Origin: Xanthobacteraceae bacterium
GTDB lineage: Bacteria > Pseudomonadota > Alphaproteobacteria > Rhizobiales > Xanthobacteraceae
Direction of reading: 5' to 3'
DNA length: 64,000 nucleotides
Assembly: GCA_031291445.1 (NCBI GenBank)
Contig: JARLJA010000065.1
Span: 1 to 64,000 of the forward strand
In this document: piece by piece, positions 35,237 through 43,636 of the stretch
Numbering within the stretch: position 1 is the first letter of the stretch
Layout: every line of letters begins with the position of its first letter
Translations under genes and position numbers: made by a program
The notes under the pieces: model-generated
Told to the model about the DNA's origin: nothing
The model's database searches: none
What the model saw: only the letters and a program-made list of their open reading frames with translations

Positions 35237-36118
35237 TCAGCGTGAGTTGTCGTTCTTCCAGTGAAGGACCCTTCTCTCGACCGCCAAGATCAGGCGATCC
35301 GACAGAAAGCCGAGCAATCCGATGACGGCCATGTCACCCAGCACGATCTCCATGCGCCCTATGTAGTAGGCATCCCACAACACGTAGCCCAGCCCCGACT
35401 TGACGGCCACCATCTCGGCAATGACCACGGCGGTCCAGGCGACGCCGGCGCCGAGCCGCAAGCCGACAAATATCGCGGGCAACGCGCTCGGAACAATGAC
35501 TCGCAGCATGATCTGCCTCGGCGTCGCCCCCATCATGAGGGCCGCACGGACGAGCTGCCTGTTGATGTCCCGAGCCCCCATCACACTGTTGACGACGATC
35601 GGATAGAATGCTCCCAAGGCAATGAGCGAGATTGCGCTCGCGGCACCGACCCCGAACAGCGTGAGCGACACCGGCATCCACGCCGTGATCGGTATCGGCC
35701 TCATCGCCTGTATCAGCGGGTCCAAGGTCCGCGCAAAGCCGCGGTTGAATCCGATCATCAGGCCGCCGGGAACGCCCAGGCAGATGGCCAGCGCGTAGCC
35801 CTCGGCGACGCGCTCTCCGGAGTTGAAGATATTTGCAATCAAGGTGCCGCTGTAGGCGTTCATTCCGCTGCCGGCCGTACCGAACGCCCAGAACCATAGC
35901 CCGGTCGCGATTCCGGCAGGTGACGACAGCAGGCCCGACGGCACGGCTCCGCTCCTCACGGCCAGTTCCCAGCCGATCAGGATGACTGCCGGAACGAAAA
36001 GCGGCTGAAGCCGCCGTCCGATTCGCGCCCACGTCAGCACTTCCCGGGATCCCGCGCCGGTGTTGGCCAAGACAGCGCCGGCCGGTCCGGCGCTCAAGCG
36101 CTCGTTCAGTTCAGTCAT
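35237..36118 (-). CDS. NitT/TauT-family ABC transporter permease
   Basis: 293 aa with about six membrane segments. The cytoplasmic EAA-type loop is visible as ALMMGATPRQIMLRVIVPSA, directly before PAIFVGLRLGAGVAWTAVVI, as in SsuC/TauC/NrtB. Lies 11 bp before the ATPase gene and 12 bp after the binding-protein gene. Confidence 0.92.
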   Translation of the reverse strand: MTELNERLSAGPAGAVLANTGAGSREVLTWARIGRRLQPLFVPAVILIGWELAVRSGAVPSGLLSSPAGIATGLWFWAFGTAGSGMNAYSGTLIANIFNSGERVAEGYALAICLGVPGGLMIGFNRGFARTLDPLIQAMRPIPITAWMPVSLTLFGVGAASAISLIALGAFYPIVVNSVMGARDINRQLVRAALMMGATPRQIMLRVIVPSALPAIFVGLRLGAGVAWTAVVIAEMVAVKSGLGYVLWDAYYIGRMEIVLGDMAVIGLLGFLSDRLILAVERRVLHWKNDNSR

Positions 36119-36130
36119 GGCGCCCCCTCG

Positions 36131-37207
36131 TCACTTGGCGGTGGAGGCGGCACGATCGCGCCGCATGCCCACGAACAGGCTTTCGTCGAACAGGGACCGG
36201 GCCCGTTCGGAGACATCAGTCAGGAGGATGCCGAGGTCGTACATCACCTTGGCATGGCGCGCGACCTGGTCCGCCGTGAGGACGCCACCCAACGTCAGAT
36301 TCTCAGTCATGCTCGTCGCGAGCCTCTCGTCGACCTTGGCGTGCTCTTCCATCGTCTTCACCAGCAGCGCGCGGTCCCCGGCGAGATCGTTCTGCGCGGC
36401 GAGGTAGGCCCACGCGAAACGCTTCATCGCCTCGGGCTTGTCATTCAACGCGGCGCGGGACGCCGCAATCATCCCGATCTCCGGTCCGGTCCCTCCGGCA
36501 TCGGCGAAGTCGAGGTTCTTCGACCAATATCCGATGCCCTCCAGCACGGCCTGGGATTCCGCCGGCTCCCACGTGACGATCGCGTCGACCTCGCCACGCC
36601 GCAGCGCCTGAAGCGAATTTTGCTGGCTGCCCTGGATATTGGTCACCGTCAGGCTGCCATACGGAATGCCCTCGTCGAGGAGTTTCGCCGAAAACCGGAC
36701 CCAGGTATCCGATCCCGTGGGCAGACCCAGGCGCTTTGAACAGAGGTCCTGCCAGTCCTTGATCTCGACGCCAACCTTGGCAACCACCCAACGGTGCGCG
36801 GAACCAAGCCCGGTAAGCCCGACGATATTGGTCACCCCTTGGGTGAGAGAAATCGCGATATCCCCGGGTCCCAACGTCCCGACGTCGATCGACCCGGATG
36901 CCAGGGCCGTTCGAGCGTCCGCGTATCTGACGAATTCGATCAGCTCCGCGTCGACGTTCAGGTCCTTCAGAATCTGCAGCGCGCGCTGGACAACCACCGT
37001 GTACGAGATCCGGAGAACGCCGATCCTGAGCTTCTGCCGCGTGGACAGCGGCGCGGGACGGTCGATCAGCGGGACGATCGCCCCGCCGGCTGCGCTCGCG
37101 CATGTTGGCTGCAGCAGAGCGACACCGCCCAAAGCGGCGAGGATGAGGAGCATTCCAGTCCGTATCGCGCAACGTTTGGTGGAGCGCTGCAACACGCGCC
37201 GTATCAT
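36131..37207 (-). CDS. NitT/TauT-family ABC transporter substrate-binding protein
   Basis: 358 aa from ATG 37207 (AGGGA 8 nt upstream). Signal peptide of about 40 residues with the core GMLLILAALGGVALL. Mature protein: LRIGVLRISYTVVVQRALQI, ALASGSIDVGTLGPGDIAIS and RRGEVDAIVTWEPAESQAVL, the two-lobe layout of SsuA/TauA/NrtA proteins. Ligand unknown. First gene of the operon; divergent from an AraC-type regulator 391 bp away. Confidence 0.88.
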   Translation of the reverse strand: MIRRVLQRSTKRCAIRTGMLLILAALGGVALLQPTCASAAGGAIVPLIDRPAPLSTRQKLRIGVLRISYTVVVQRALQILKDLNVDAELIEFVRYADARTALASGSIDVGTLGPGDIAISLTQGVTNIVGLTGLGSAHRWVVAKVGVEIKDWQDLCSKRLGLPTGSDTWVRFSAKLLDEGIPYGSLTVTNIQGSQQNSLQALRRGEVDAIVTWEPAESQAVLEGIGYWSKNLDFADAGGTGPEIGMIAASRAALNDKPEAMKRFAWAYLAAQNDLAGDRALLVKTMEEHAKVDERLATSMTENLTLGGVLTADQVARHAKVMYDLGILLTDVSERARSLFDESLFVGMRRDRAASTAK

Positions 37208-37598
37208 GCGACGTCCCTTTCGATCCAAGCCCAAAGTGAGTGCAGCCCCTTGGACTGCACAGGATCGAAGCACCGCGGATGGCTGCGGTTATAGGATGTT
37301 CTTGCGTAAGCGAATGATCGTCGCCGCCGGAACCGCGAACCTCCCGCGACATTGCCGAGCCAGACTGCTGGCGGAATAGGCAATCCAGCCACCTTCGATG
37401 GCTCATCCTGCGACCATGCCGCGATTGCCGTCTTCGCCGACCCGCCGTCAAATCGATTGCGGCGCGCGTTTTCTTCCGCGAAAATGCCTGATTGGACACC
37501 GATCCCGGCCACGCAGCGACAAAGTCCACTCCCCGTGCCGATGGGGCTTAGTGGCACGTTCCTTGCTAAATTCGCTCGGTGACCAGGGAGTCGGCAAG
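37208..37598. promoter_or_regulatory. Divergent promoter region with an inverted repeat (37534-37558)
   Basis: 391 bp between the ABC operon and the araC-type gene; no gene seen. CGTGCC (37534-37539) and GGCACG (37553-37558) form an inverted repeat with a 13-bp spacer, 41 bp before the regulator start. It could be a binding site for that regulator, but only one copy is visible. Confidence 0.35.
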
Positions 37599-38408
37599 AT
37601 GGCACTGAGCGGAACACTCACGATCGTGCGTGAGCTCTCTCCTGCCCCCGCGGAGCTCTATTCCGCCGAGGGCGTCCTCGATTTCACGACCGGGCTTCAT
37701 TTCCACCCGGAAGTTCAGCTCGTGCTTGTGCTCGAGGGTCAGCGCAAATTCTGTTTCCGGGATCGCGAACTGATTCTGCATGCCGGCGATTGCCTGATCA
37801 TACCGCCCTACTTTCCCCATCGCGGCATGTCGCTCTCCGATGTTCCGTCGACCTTCAAGTCGCTCTACGTCTCACGGACCTGCGCCGAACAGTTCGTCGA
37901 GCTGAAGGCATTCTTCTGCGAGGATCATCCAGCCGTCGTGGTCCACGACGACCGTTTCCCGGATCGCTTTGCCAGGGCCGCCGCGGCGCCGCGAAAGGTC
38001 GAACTCGATTCGATCCTTCAGCTGATGACGATCCGGGATCTGAGCAATGCCCGCCGGATTCCTTGCGGGACCGTCGCGCTGGGAACTCCCGCCCGTGCAG
38101 CCTTGACACGGGCCCGAACCATGCTGGCGGCGGAGATCGGAGCGCCGCCATCGCTCGACCTCCTCGCGAGAAAGGTCGGCATCAGCAAGTTTCATCTCAC
38201 GCGCCAGTTTTCCAGGCTCTACGGCATGTCGCCCTACGCGTTCAATCTGCGCTGCCGCTTGAACGAAGCGAAAGCGCTGCTGGCCAAGGGCGACACGGTC
38301 AGCGCCGTCGCCAACGATCTCGGGTTCTTCGACCAGAGCCACTTCGGCCTGCATTTCCGGCGCGTCATGGGATTGACCCCGGCCACGTACCAGAAAAAGC
38401 TCAGTTAG
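37599..38408 (+). CDS. AraC-family regulator with N-terminal cupin domain
   Basis: 269 aa from ATG 37599 with AGGGAG 9 nt upstream. The N-terminal 110 residues form a cupin-like ligand domain (GLHFHPEVQLVLVLEGQRKF, then ILHAGDCLIIPPYFPHRGMS). The C-terminal 100 residues carry two helix-turn-helix units (LDLLARKVGISKFHLTRQFS and VSAVANDLGFFDQSHFGLHF) and end in the AraC tail GLTPATYQKK. Divergent from the NitT/TauT importer, so likely its activator. Confidence 0.88.
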   Translation: MALSGTLTIVRELSPAPAELYSAEGVLDFTTGLHFHPEVQLVLVLEGQRKFCFRDRELILHAGDCLIIPPYFPHRGMSLSDVPSTFKSLYVSRTCAEQFVELKAFFCEDHPAVVVHDDRFPDRFARAAAAPRKVELDSILQLMTIRDLSNARRIPCGTVALGTPARAALTRARTMLAAEIGAPPSLDLLARKVGISKFHLTRQFSRLYGMSPYAFNLRCRLNEAKALLAKGDTVSAVANDLGFFDQSHFGLHFRRVMGLTPATYQKKLS

Positions 38409-38487
38409 AGTCCGAACGGCCGCGGCGCGCAAGCGCGCGCTGTGTTCGCCTGCCGGCCGACGCCGGCGGCGAATCCCGCCTGCATCC
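38409..38487. terminator. Convergent gap with GC hairpins
   Basis: 79 bp between the convergent araC-type and ggt genes. Contains GCCGGC-CGAC-GCCGGC and a GCGCGC-AA-GCGCGC stem. No T-run follows, so function as a terminator is only plausible. Confidence 0.3.
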
Positions 38488-40284
38488 TCAGAACGCCAGC
38501 GCCGAGGCGGGGAAGATTTCGGACTTCGTTCCTCGCGGATCGCAGCCGGCTTCGAGCATGCCGCTGTCGGGATCGCGCGCGGCGGCGCAGATGAATCCCT
38601 CGCTCCAGTCGGGCGCGACGTCGACATCGTGACCCAGCGCCTTCAGCTCCGCCAATACGTGCGGTCCGATCCTCGGCTCGACCCTGACCCGGTTGAGGAA
38701 GAAGTCATGCGGCGCGAACAACCCGGGAAAATGCTCGCTGCTGAACTTCGGGGCTTCAATGGCCTCCTGCAGCGACATGCCGAATACGACGCGATTGAGG
38801 AAGAACTGCAACTGCCATTGATCCTGCTGATCGCCGCCCATGCTGCCGAACGCCATCCAGGCCTTGCCGTCCTTCATGGCTAGGGACGGGCTGATCGTGG
38901 TCCGGGGCTGCTTGAACGGGGCCACGACGTTGGGATGGTTGCAAGGCTCCAGGTAGCAATTGGACAGACGGACCGACAGCGGAAAGCCGAGGGAGGAGAT
39001 CACCTCGCTGGACCTGATCCAGCCGCCGCTCGGCGTGAATGCCGCGGTAAAGCCCTCGTTGTCGACGGCGTCGACGTGGACCGTTCCCGGTCCCCACGAC
39101 GCGCCGCCGATCCGCTCGGATCGCGGCAGCAGCGCCTCGTTTCCGAACGGGTGGCCCGGCCTTATCTCTCCAACCGCCCGCGGCTCGATCAGGCCGGACC
39201 TTGCCTTGCCGTACCCGTCCGACAGCAGGACATGCATGGGGACCTGGATCTGCGTCGGGTCACCGTAGAACTGCTCACGATCGGCGAACGCCAGCTTGAC
39301 CGCCTCGATGACGACATGGAGATACTTCGCCGTGTTGTGACCCAACCTCCGCAGATCGTAGTTCTTCAGGATCGTCAGCGACTGCAGCAGTGCCGGCCCC
39401 TGATTCCATGGACCGCATTTATGGAGCTCGTATCCGCCGAATTCGATGCTGACGCTCTTCTCGATCGGCACCTCGTACCGTTCGAAGTCGGATCGCTCCA
39501 GCAGTCCGCCGCGCTCCTTCGCGTGCCTGACGATTTCCGACGCGATGTCGCCGCGGTAAAATTCCATGAACACGGCGCGCAGCCCCGCAACCCGATCCGA
39601 CCCGCGCCTGTTCTCGGCCTCGACGAGGTGGGTGTAAGTGTTAGCCAAAGCCGGATTGCGGATCAGCTGACCTTCCGCGGGGACCTTGCCGTCCGGCAGG
39701 TAGACCGCAGCGGTGGCCGGCCAGTCGTCCCTGAATTTCACGACATTGTCGAGAACGCCGAACTTGTGCTGTCGAACGAGGCCCGCATGGGCGGGAAAAC
39801 CGAACCTCGCGAGTTCGATCGCACGCGCGCTGACGTCCTCGAAACGAAGCCGCCCGAAGCGGATCATGGCTTCGACGATCGCGCCGAGAGCTCCGGGCAC
39901 ACCGGCGGCCAGCACGCCTTCGGAAGGTATCTGCGAATATCCGAGCTCCCTGAACGCCTCCGGCGTCGCCCTTCCCGGCGCCGCCATGTTTCCGTTGATG
40001 CACGCCACCTCGGACGAGCCCGGCCGTGACACCAGAATCGGCATCTCGCCGCCGATCGAATGCATCTGCTGGTTGACGACGCCCTCGACGAGTGCCGCCG
40101 CGCACGCCGCGTCCACGGCGTTGCCGCCGGAGCGGAGCACATCGATCCCCGCCATCGTCGCGAGATAGTGCTCCGACGCGACGGCGCCCTGCCGCCCGAA
40201 CATTCGCGGGTAGAATGTGACGTCGTCGGTCGGAGCGGCGCGAAACGTCCGCGTACTGTTCATGTTCATTTTTGCGTTGACCAT
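38488..40284 (-). CDS. Gamma-glutamyltransferase family protein
   Basis: About 598 residues; ATGs at 40284, 40269 and 40263 are all possible. N-terminal nucleophile hydrolase that cleaves or transfers gamma-glutamyl groups from glutathione-like substrates. Seen: GRQGAVASEHYLATMAGIDV, LRSGGNAVDAACAAALVEGV, and after about residue 400 GTVHVDAVDNEGFTAAFTPS, where the Thr of GTVHVD is the autoprocessing/catalytic residue. No clear signal peptide, unlike periplasmic Ggt of E. coli, so it may be cytoplasmic. Last of three minus-strand genes (reductase, M24 peptidase, this). Confidence 0.88.
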   Translation of the reverse strand: MVNAKMNMNSTRTFRAAPTDDVTFYPRMFGRQGAVASEHYLATMAGIDVLRSGGNAVDAACAAALVEGVVNQQMHSIGGEMPILVSRPGSSEVACINGNMAAPGRATPEAFRELGYSQIPSEGVLAAGVPGALGAIVEAMIRFGRLRFEDVSARAIELARFGFPAHAGLVRQHKFGVLDNVVKFRDDWPATAAVYLPDGKVPAEGQLIRNPALANTYTHLVEAENRRGSDRVAGLRAVFMEFYRGDIASEIVRHAKERGGLLERSDFERYEVPIEKSVSIEFGGYELHKCGPWNQGPALLQSLTILKNYDLRRLGHNTAKYLHVVIEAVKLAFADREQFYGDPTQIQVPMHVLLSDGYGKARSGLIEPRAVGEIRPGHPFGNEALLPRSERIGGASWGPGTVHVDAVDNEGFTAAFTPSGGWIRSSEVISSLGFPLSVRLSNCYLEPCNHPNVVAPFKQPRTTISPSLAMKDGKAWMAFGSMGGDQQDQWQLQFFLNRVVFGMSLQEAIEAPKFSSEHFPGLFAPHDFFLNRVRVEPRIGPHVLAELKALGHDVDVAPDWSEGFICAAARDPDSGMLEAGCDPRGTKSEIFPASALAF

Positions 40285-40349
40285 TCCGAATTGGAGAGGC
40301 AACCAATCGGCGGGCCGTTACGACCCGCCGCGGCGCGCGTTTCAGGAGA

Positions 40350-40370
40350 CCCGGCCGGCGATCGGCCGGG
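40350..40370. other. 8-bp perfect stem-loop between the M24 and ggt genes
   Basis: CCCGGCCG (40350-40357) pairs with CGGCCGGG (40363-40370) over a 5-nt loop, in the 136-bp gap between the two minus-strand genes. It could slow or end transcription or protect mRNA; no T-run is present. Confidence 0.4.
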
Positions 40371-40420
40371 CGGGCATCGGGCGAGAAGGTGACCAGGCGC
40401 CGAGCGCCGGCCGGCAGGTC

Positions 40421-41131
40421 TCAGGCCGCCACCGGCTCGAAATAACTGTCGTCGAGCAGCATATCCTCGAAAAATGCGCCGAAGCCGCGCTCGGCGTGTC
40501 GAATGTGCATCTCGAGAACCCACAGCAATGGAGCGGGCTTGAAGTCGACGTCGGCGAGCGGACCGTCGTAGACGGCCGCGTGCGGAAAATCCGAGAGACG
40601 GTGTCCGGAGAGATCCAGATTGAGCTCCCACCCCATTTTCCGCGCTTCCTGCGTGGCGAACTCGTAGAGCGCCTTCCCGCTCATGCCGGTCGTGGACCAC
40701 CTGTTGCGGACCGTATGGAACAGCCGTTTGACGTCGATCGAAGCGGCTTTCATCTCGGCGTCGCTGCCGACGACGAACGTCTCGCCGCCGTCGCCTTCCC
40801 AGTCCTTCCAGACCGGGCCGATGTCGATGAAGAAGATGTCGTTGCCGCGCAGCCTCACACCCGGCTCCGACGGCGCGCCGAAGGTCTTGAGGGTGTTGCT
40901 GCCGAAGCGAACGTGGATGTCGTGCCAGCCCCGGAGCATGTCCCGCTCCGCCAGCATGTCGCGCACCATCTCGACGGCATCCTCCTCGAGCATGCCGGGC
41001 GCGATTTGCGCGGCGATGTCGTGGATGGTATCGCGCACCTTTCCGCGAACAAACAGCATCTGCTCGCGAACGAATTTCGCGCCGACGGCCTCGAGGGGCG
41101 ATGGGGGGCTATCCGCCGCGGTGAATTCCAT
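40421..41131 (-). CDS. M24-family metallopeptidase (Xaa-Pro aminopeptidase-like catalytic domain)
   Basis: 236 aa from ATG 41131 (AAGGA 7 nt upstream). Only the pita-bread catalytic domain is present; creatinase and aminopeptidase P are about 400 residues with an extra N-terminal domain. The metal ligands look intact: Asp pair in DIFFIDIGPVWKDWEGD, His in LDLSGHRLSDFPHAAV, Glu in LLWVLEMHIRH and a final acidic residue in GAFFEDML. Retained ligands argue for a peptidase and against creatinase, which has lost metal. Its start overlaps the 3' end of the upstream reductase gene by 23 bp. Confidence 0.83.
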   Translation of the reverse strand: MEFTAADSPPSPLEAVGAKFVREQMLFVRGKVRDTIHDIAAQIAPGMLEEDAVEMVRDMLAERDMLRGWHDIHVRFGSNTLKTFGAPSEPGVRLRGNDIFFIDIGPVWKDWEGDGGETFVVGSDAEMKAASIDVKRLFHTVRNRWSTTGMSGKALYEFATQEARKMGWELNLDLSGHRLSDFPHAAVYDGPLADVDFKPAPLLWVLEMHIRHAERGFGAFFEDMLLDDSYFEPVAA

Positions 41132-42185
41132 GTCGAAATCCTTCCTGTTGGGTGATGGGAGCTGGTGACAGACGAATGCCATCGTGTTCGGGCGCGGCGC
41201 GAACCTGGCAGGCAAGTCGATGGCCGGCCGACGGCGACGGCAGCACGCCCAGCAGCCGGCTCTCGGCCCGTCCCGGCTGCGGCAGCCGATTGATCCAGTC
41301 GTCACGAACCGCGATCCTGCACGTGCCGCAGATGGCGCGGCCGCCGCAGATGCCGGACAGATTCGCCTCGTCGCGAAGGCTCTCGAGCAGCGACCGGCCC
41401 ACGTGCCCCGCGACGACGCGCTCACGCCCATCGGGCTGCTCGATCTTGATTTCGATCAGGCCGCCGTCGATGCCGCCGGAGGATGAGCCGAAGCTCTCTT
41501 CGGCAATCCGAGCGGGATCGAAACCCGCATCCGACGCGGCCGTCCTGCACGCCTGCATGAACCCTTCAGGGCCGCACAGATTGACGTCGCCATCGTGACC
41601 GCCGAGCAATTCGCGAACCAGGCCCATCGGACTTCCCCGGGCGCCGGTGTACCAGGGATGGTAGCTGAGTTGCCCGCCATAGCGCCGGGCCAGACGCTCG
41701 AAATCCGCGGCAAAGATTGCATCCGAAGCCGTCCGATCGACGTGCAGCAGCGTCACATCCCGACCGGCATGCAACGCCGTCCGCAGCTGCGACATGACGG
41801 GCGTGACGCCGCTGCCGCCCGCCAGAAACACCACCCGGCGGCCGCCCGGCTGCAGGGTGAACGTTCCCCCCGGATCCGAGACCTCGACCGACATGCCCAC
41901 CGCGAGATGCGCCAGCGCCCAGGACGAGACCACTCCGGTGGGGTTGCGCTTGATCGTTATTCGGGGCGGCTCGCTCAGAGCACAGTTCGACAGCGAGAAT
42001 ATTCTTTCGTACGTCCGGCCCTCGATCCCCGCCCGCATTCTGACGTGCTGTCCTGCAATATGTACCCACGGCGGCCCTGCGACGTCGAGATCGAACGAGC
42101 TCGCGGTCGGTGTCTCGACCACGACCCGCCTGATCGTCGCGGCTCGGAATTCCGCCGGCCGAACGCCACGATCGGGGCATGTCAT
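41109..42185 (-). CDS. Ferredoxin reductase-like flavoprotein fused to an adrenodoxin-type 2Fe-2S domain
   Basis: 358 aa from ATG 42185. FNR fold first: FAD site RTYERIFSLSNC, then the NAD(P)H lobe VVFLAGGSGVTPVMSQLRTA and VNLCGPEGFMQACRTAASD. The C-terminal 90 residues hold a ferredoxin with CGGRAICGTC, i.e. C-x5-C-x2-C, plus a distal Cys in HRLACQV. C-x5-C spacing is adrenodoxin/putidaredoxin style, whereas reductases of aromatic or betaine oxygenases normally use plant-type C-x4-C. Such hybrids feed electrons to an oxygenase or P450; none is encoded nearby, so the partner is unknown. Confidence 0.83.
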   Translation of the reverse strand: MTCPDRGVRPAEFRAATIRRVVVETPTASSFDLDVAGPPWVHIAGQHVRMRAGIEGRTYERIFSLSNCALSEPPRITIKRNPTGVVSSWALAHLAVGMSVEVSDPGGTFTLQPGGRRVVFLAGGSGVTPVMSQLRTALHAGRDVTLLHVDRTASDAIFAADFERLARRYGGQLSYHPWYTGARGSPMGLVRELLGGHDGDVNLCGPEGFMQACRTAASDAGFDPARIAEESFGSSSGGIDGGLIEIKIEQPDGRERVVAGHVGRSLLESLRDEANLSGICGGRAICGTCRIAVRDDWINRLPQPGRAESRLLGVLPSPSAGHRLACQVRAAPEHDGIRLSPAPITQQEGFRHGIHRGG

Positions 42186-42447
42186 GTCCGCGGCGTCCCG
42201 CGAAGTGAAAGCCGGCTCTGATTGCCGGCCACCGCATGATGGTCGCGCAGGTTGCATGTGAGAGACTCTTCCGCATGTGACTTCGCATGACTGCCCCGAT
42301 CAGATCGGGCGCAGTCATCGAACGGCCGCGTTCAGCTGCGCCAAGCTCTCAGCAAGACGGCATCCAGGCTAGGAAGTTCTTGCCTTTGCCCCGCCGGGCC
42401 AATGCCGGCCGAGCGCAGTTGCGGGCGCTTGATGTGGAAGGGTGACG

Positions 42448-42560
42448 GCAATCGACGACGGCCTGACCGCGGAGACCTACGCCAAAGCCACGCAGTTCGC
42501 CCCGCGTCCCTCAGCGGCGAGCGCGGCGACCAAACGGCTGATGTCGCGAGCGGAGCGCGT
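42448..42560 (+). pseudogene. Fossil of an enoyl-CoA hydratase C-terminus
   Basis: The plus strand encodes DDGLTAETYAKATQF and PRPSAASAATKRLM, closely matching TLTAETDAIAARL and ERPSAAIAATKRLI in the enoyl-CoA hydratase at 33620-34390. No start, no crotonase core and no further homology to the right of about 42560. The rest of the 462-bp gap (42186-42647) between the reductase and MOSC genes shows nothing else that I recognise. Confidence 0.5.
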
Positions 42561-42647
42561 TGAACCGGCTGTCGCCGGTCGAGGACAGAATGCGGTGGCG
42601 CTCTCCCGCAAAGCGGTCATTGAGCCTGAACCAGTTCGCTGGGCGTC

Positions 42648-43502
42648 TCACGCGAGCGAAACTGCATCTCCCCGCTGGATAAGTCCCGCAGACAACACCG
42701 TCGCATAGGCGCCGAGGCACGGAAATTTTCCCGGTCCCAGCAGCGGAAATTCCACCTTGTTCAGCCTGGTCACGGCGCTCACGGCAGCCGGCGAAGCAGG
42801 CAAGTCGCCGTGCGCCAGCAACGGCACCGCGCAGCGCGGCGTCGGGGCGATGATCTCGAGCTCGACGGATCGACCAATCCGGATGCGGCGGCCGACCCAT
42901 TGGTTTTCCGCAAATGCCGTCGCGGATGTCGTTTCGATCACCAGATTCGGCCGGTACCGCTCCGCCGCAATGGACGCCTCAGGCGCGAAGCCGGAGATGG
43001 CGTCAAGCGACGCCGCCGTGACGAGATGAATGGGCGCGAAGTCGAAGAAACCGCCGTCCGGCGCCGCGGCGCCGATCGCGAGCACATCCTGCGTGACGGC
43101 TTCGTCCATGCCCTGCTCCAGGACCTCGTCCGGCCGGGCGCGGTTCAATTCCACCCCGGCTGGCCTGGTCTCGATCAGCTTCACGCTTCGACCGAGAAGT
43201 CGCGACAGCCACGCTCCGAAATCGGCGTCGAGGTGGTCCCGTTGTCCACCCGCCGCATGGGACACCACGATGCGTGGCTGCGCCGTCGATGGATCCGTTT
43301 TGGCCGCGAACGCCAACATATCCCGCCACAGGTTCGGCTGCTTGGCGCTGGCGATCTTGCCGGTCGCGGTATCGAGCAGCGCGAGCGCGCGGTCGCCCCG
43401 AAGGCCGCTCGTGGAGATGGCGCACTCATCGAGAGCTTCCCCCAGGAGCGACTTGATTGGAAAACGCATGATCGCGCCGACCTTGCCGATGTTGGTTGTC
43501 AA
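42648..43502 (-). CDS. MOSC-domain protein (molybdenum cofactor-related)
   Basis: 284 aa. An N-terminal beta-barrel domain (GAIMRFPIKSLLGEALDECA, then RGDRALALLDTATGKIASA) precedes a MOSC domain with FDFAPIHLVTAASLDAISGF, RYRPNLVIETTSATAFAEN and the cysteine of IIAPTPRCAVPLLAHGDLP, the conserved sulfur- or Mo-ligating position. MOSC proteins such as YcbX, YiiM and mARC reduce N-hydroxylated compounds or transfer sulfur for the molybdenum cofactor. YcbX-like proteins need a ferredoxin-type partner; the reductase/ferredoxin fusion at 41109 is a possible one (inference). Divided from the regulator at 43637 by 134 bp. Confidence 0.85.
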   Translation of the reverse strand: MTTNIGKVGAIMRFPIKSLLGEALDECAISTSGLRGDRALALLDTATGKIASAKQPNLWRDMLAFAAKTDPSTAQPRIVVSHAAGGQRDHLDADFGAWLSRLLGRSVKLIETRPAGVELNRARPDEVLEQGMDEAVTQDVLAIGAAAPDGGFFDFAPIHLVTAASLDAISGFAPEASIAAERYRPNLVIETTSATAFAENQWVGRRIRIGRSVELEIIAPTPRCAVPLLAHGDLPASPAAVSAVTRLNKVEFPLLGPGKFPCLGAYATVLSAGLIQRGDAVSLA

Positions 43503-43636
43503 TGGATCTCTCCGCCCTCAGCCACTACTACCACGGCCGATCGCCGTGCAATCCTCGTGCCGCAAGTATCGGGGAACTCGTCACTTCGACCCGGCGCCGG
43601 ATGGTCGCGCCGCGGAACACACCATGGCTGCAGCGT

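Noticed and set aside
40421-41131. Creatinase (creatine to sarcosine plus urea), tempting beside sarcosine oxidase and urease
   Set aside because: The protein is only 236 aa and keeps the M24 metal ligands, which creatinase lacks; the N-terminal creatinase domain is absent.
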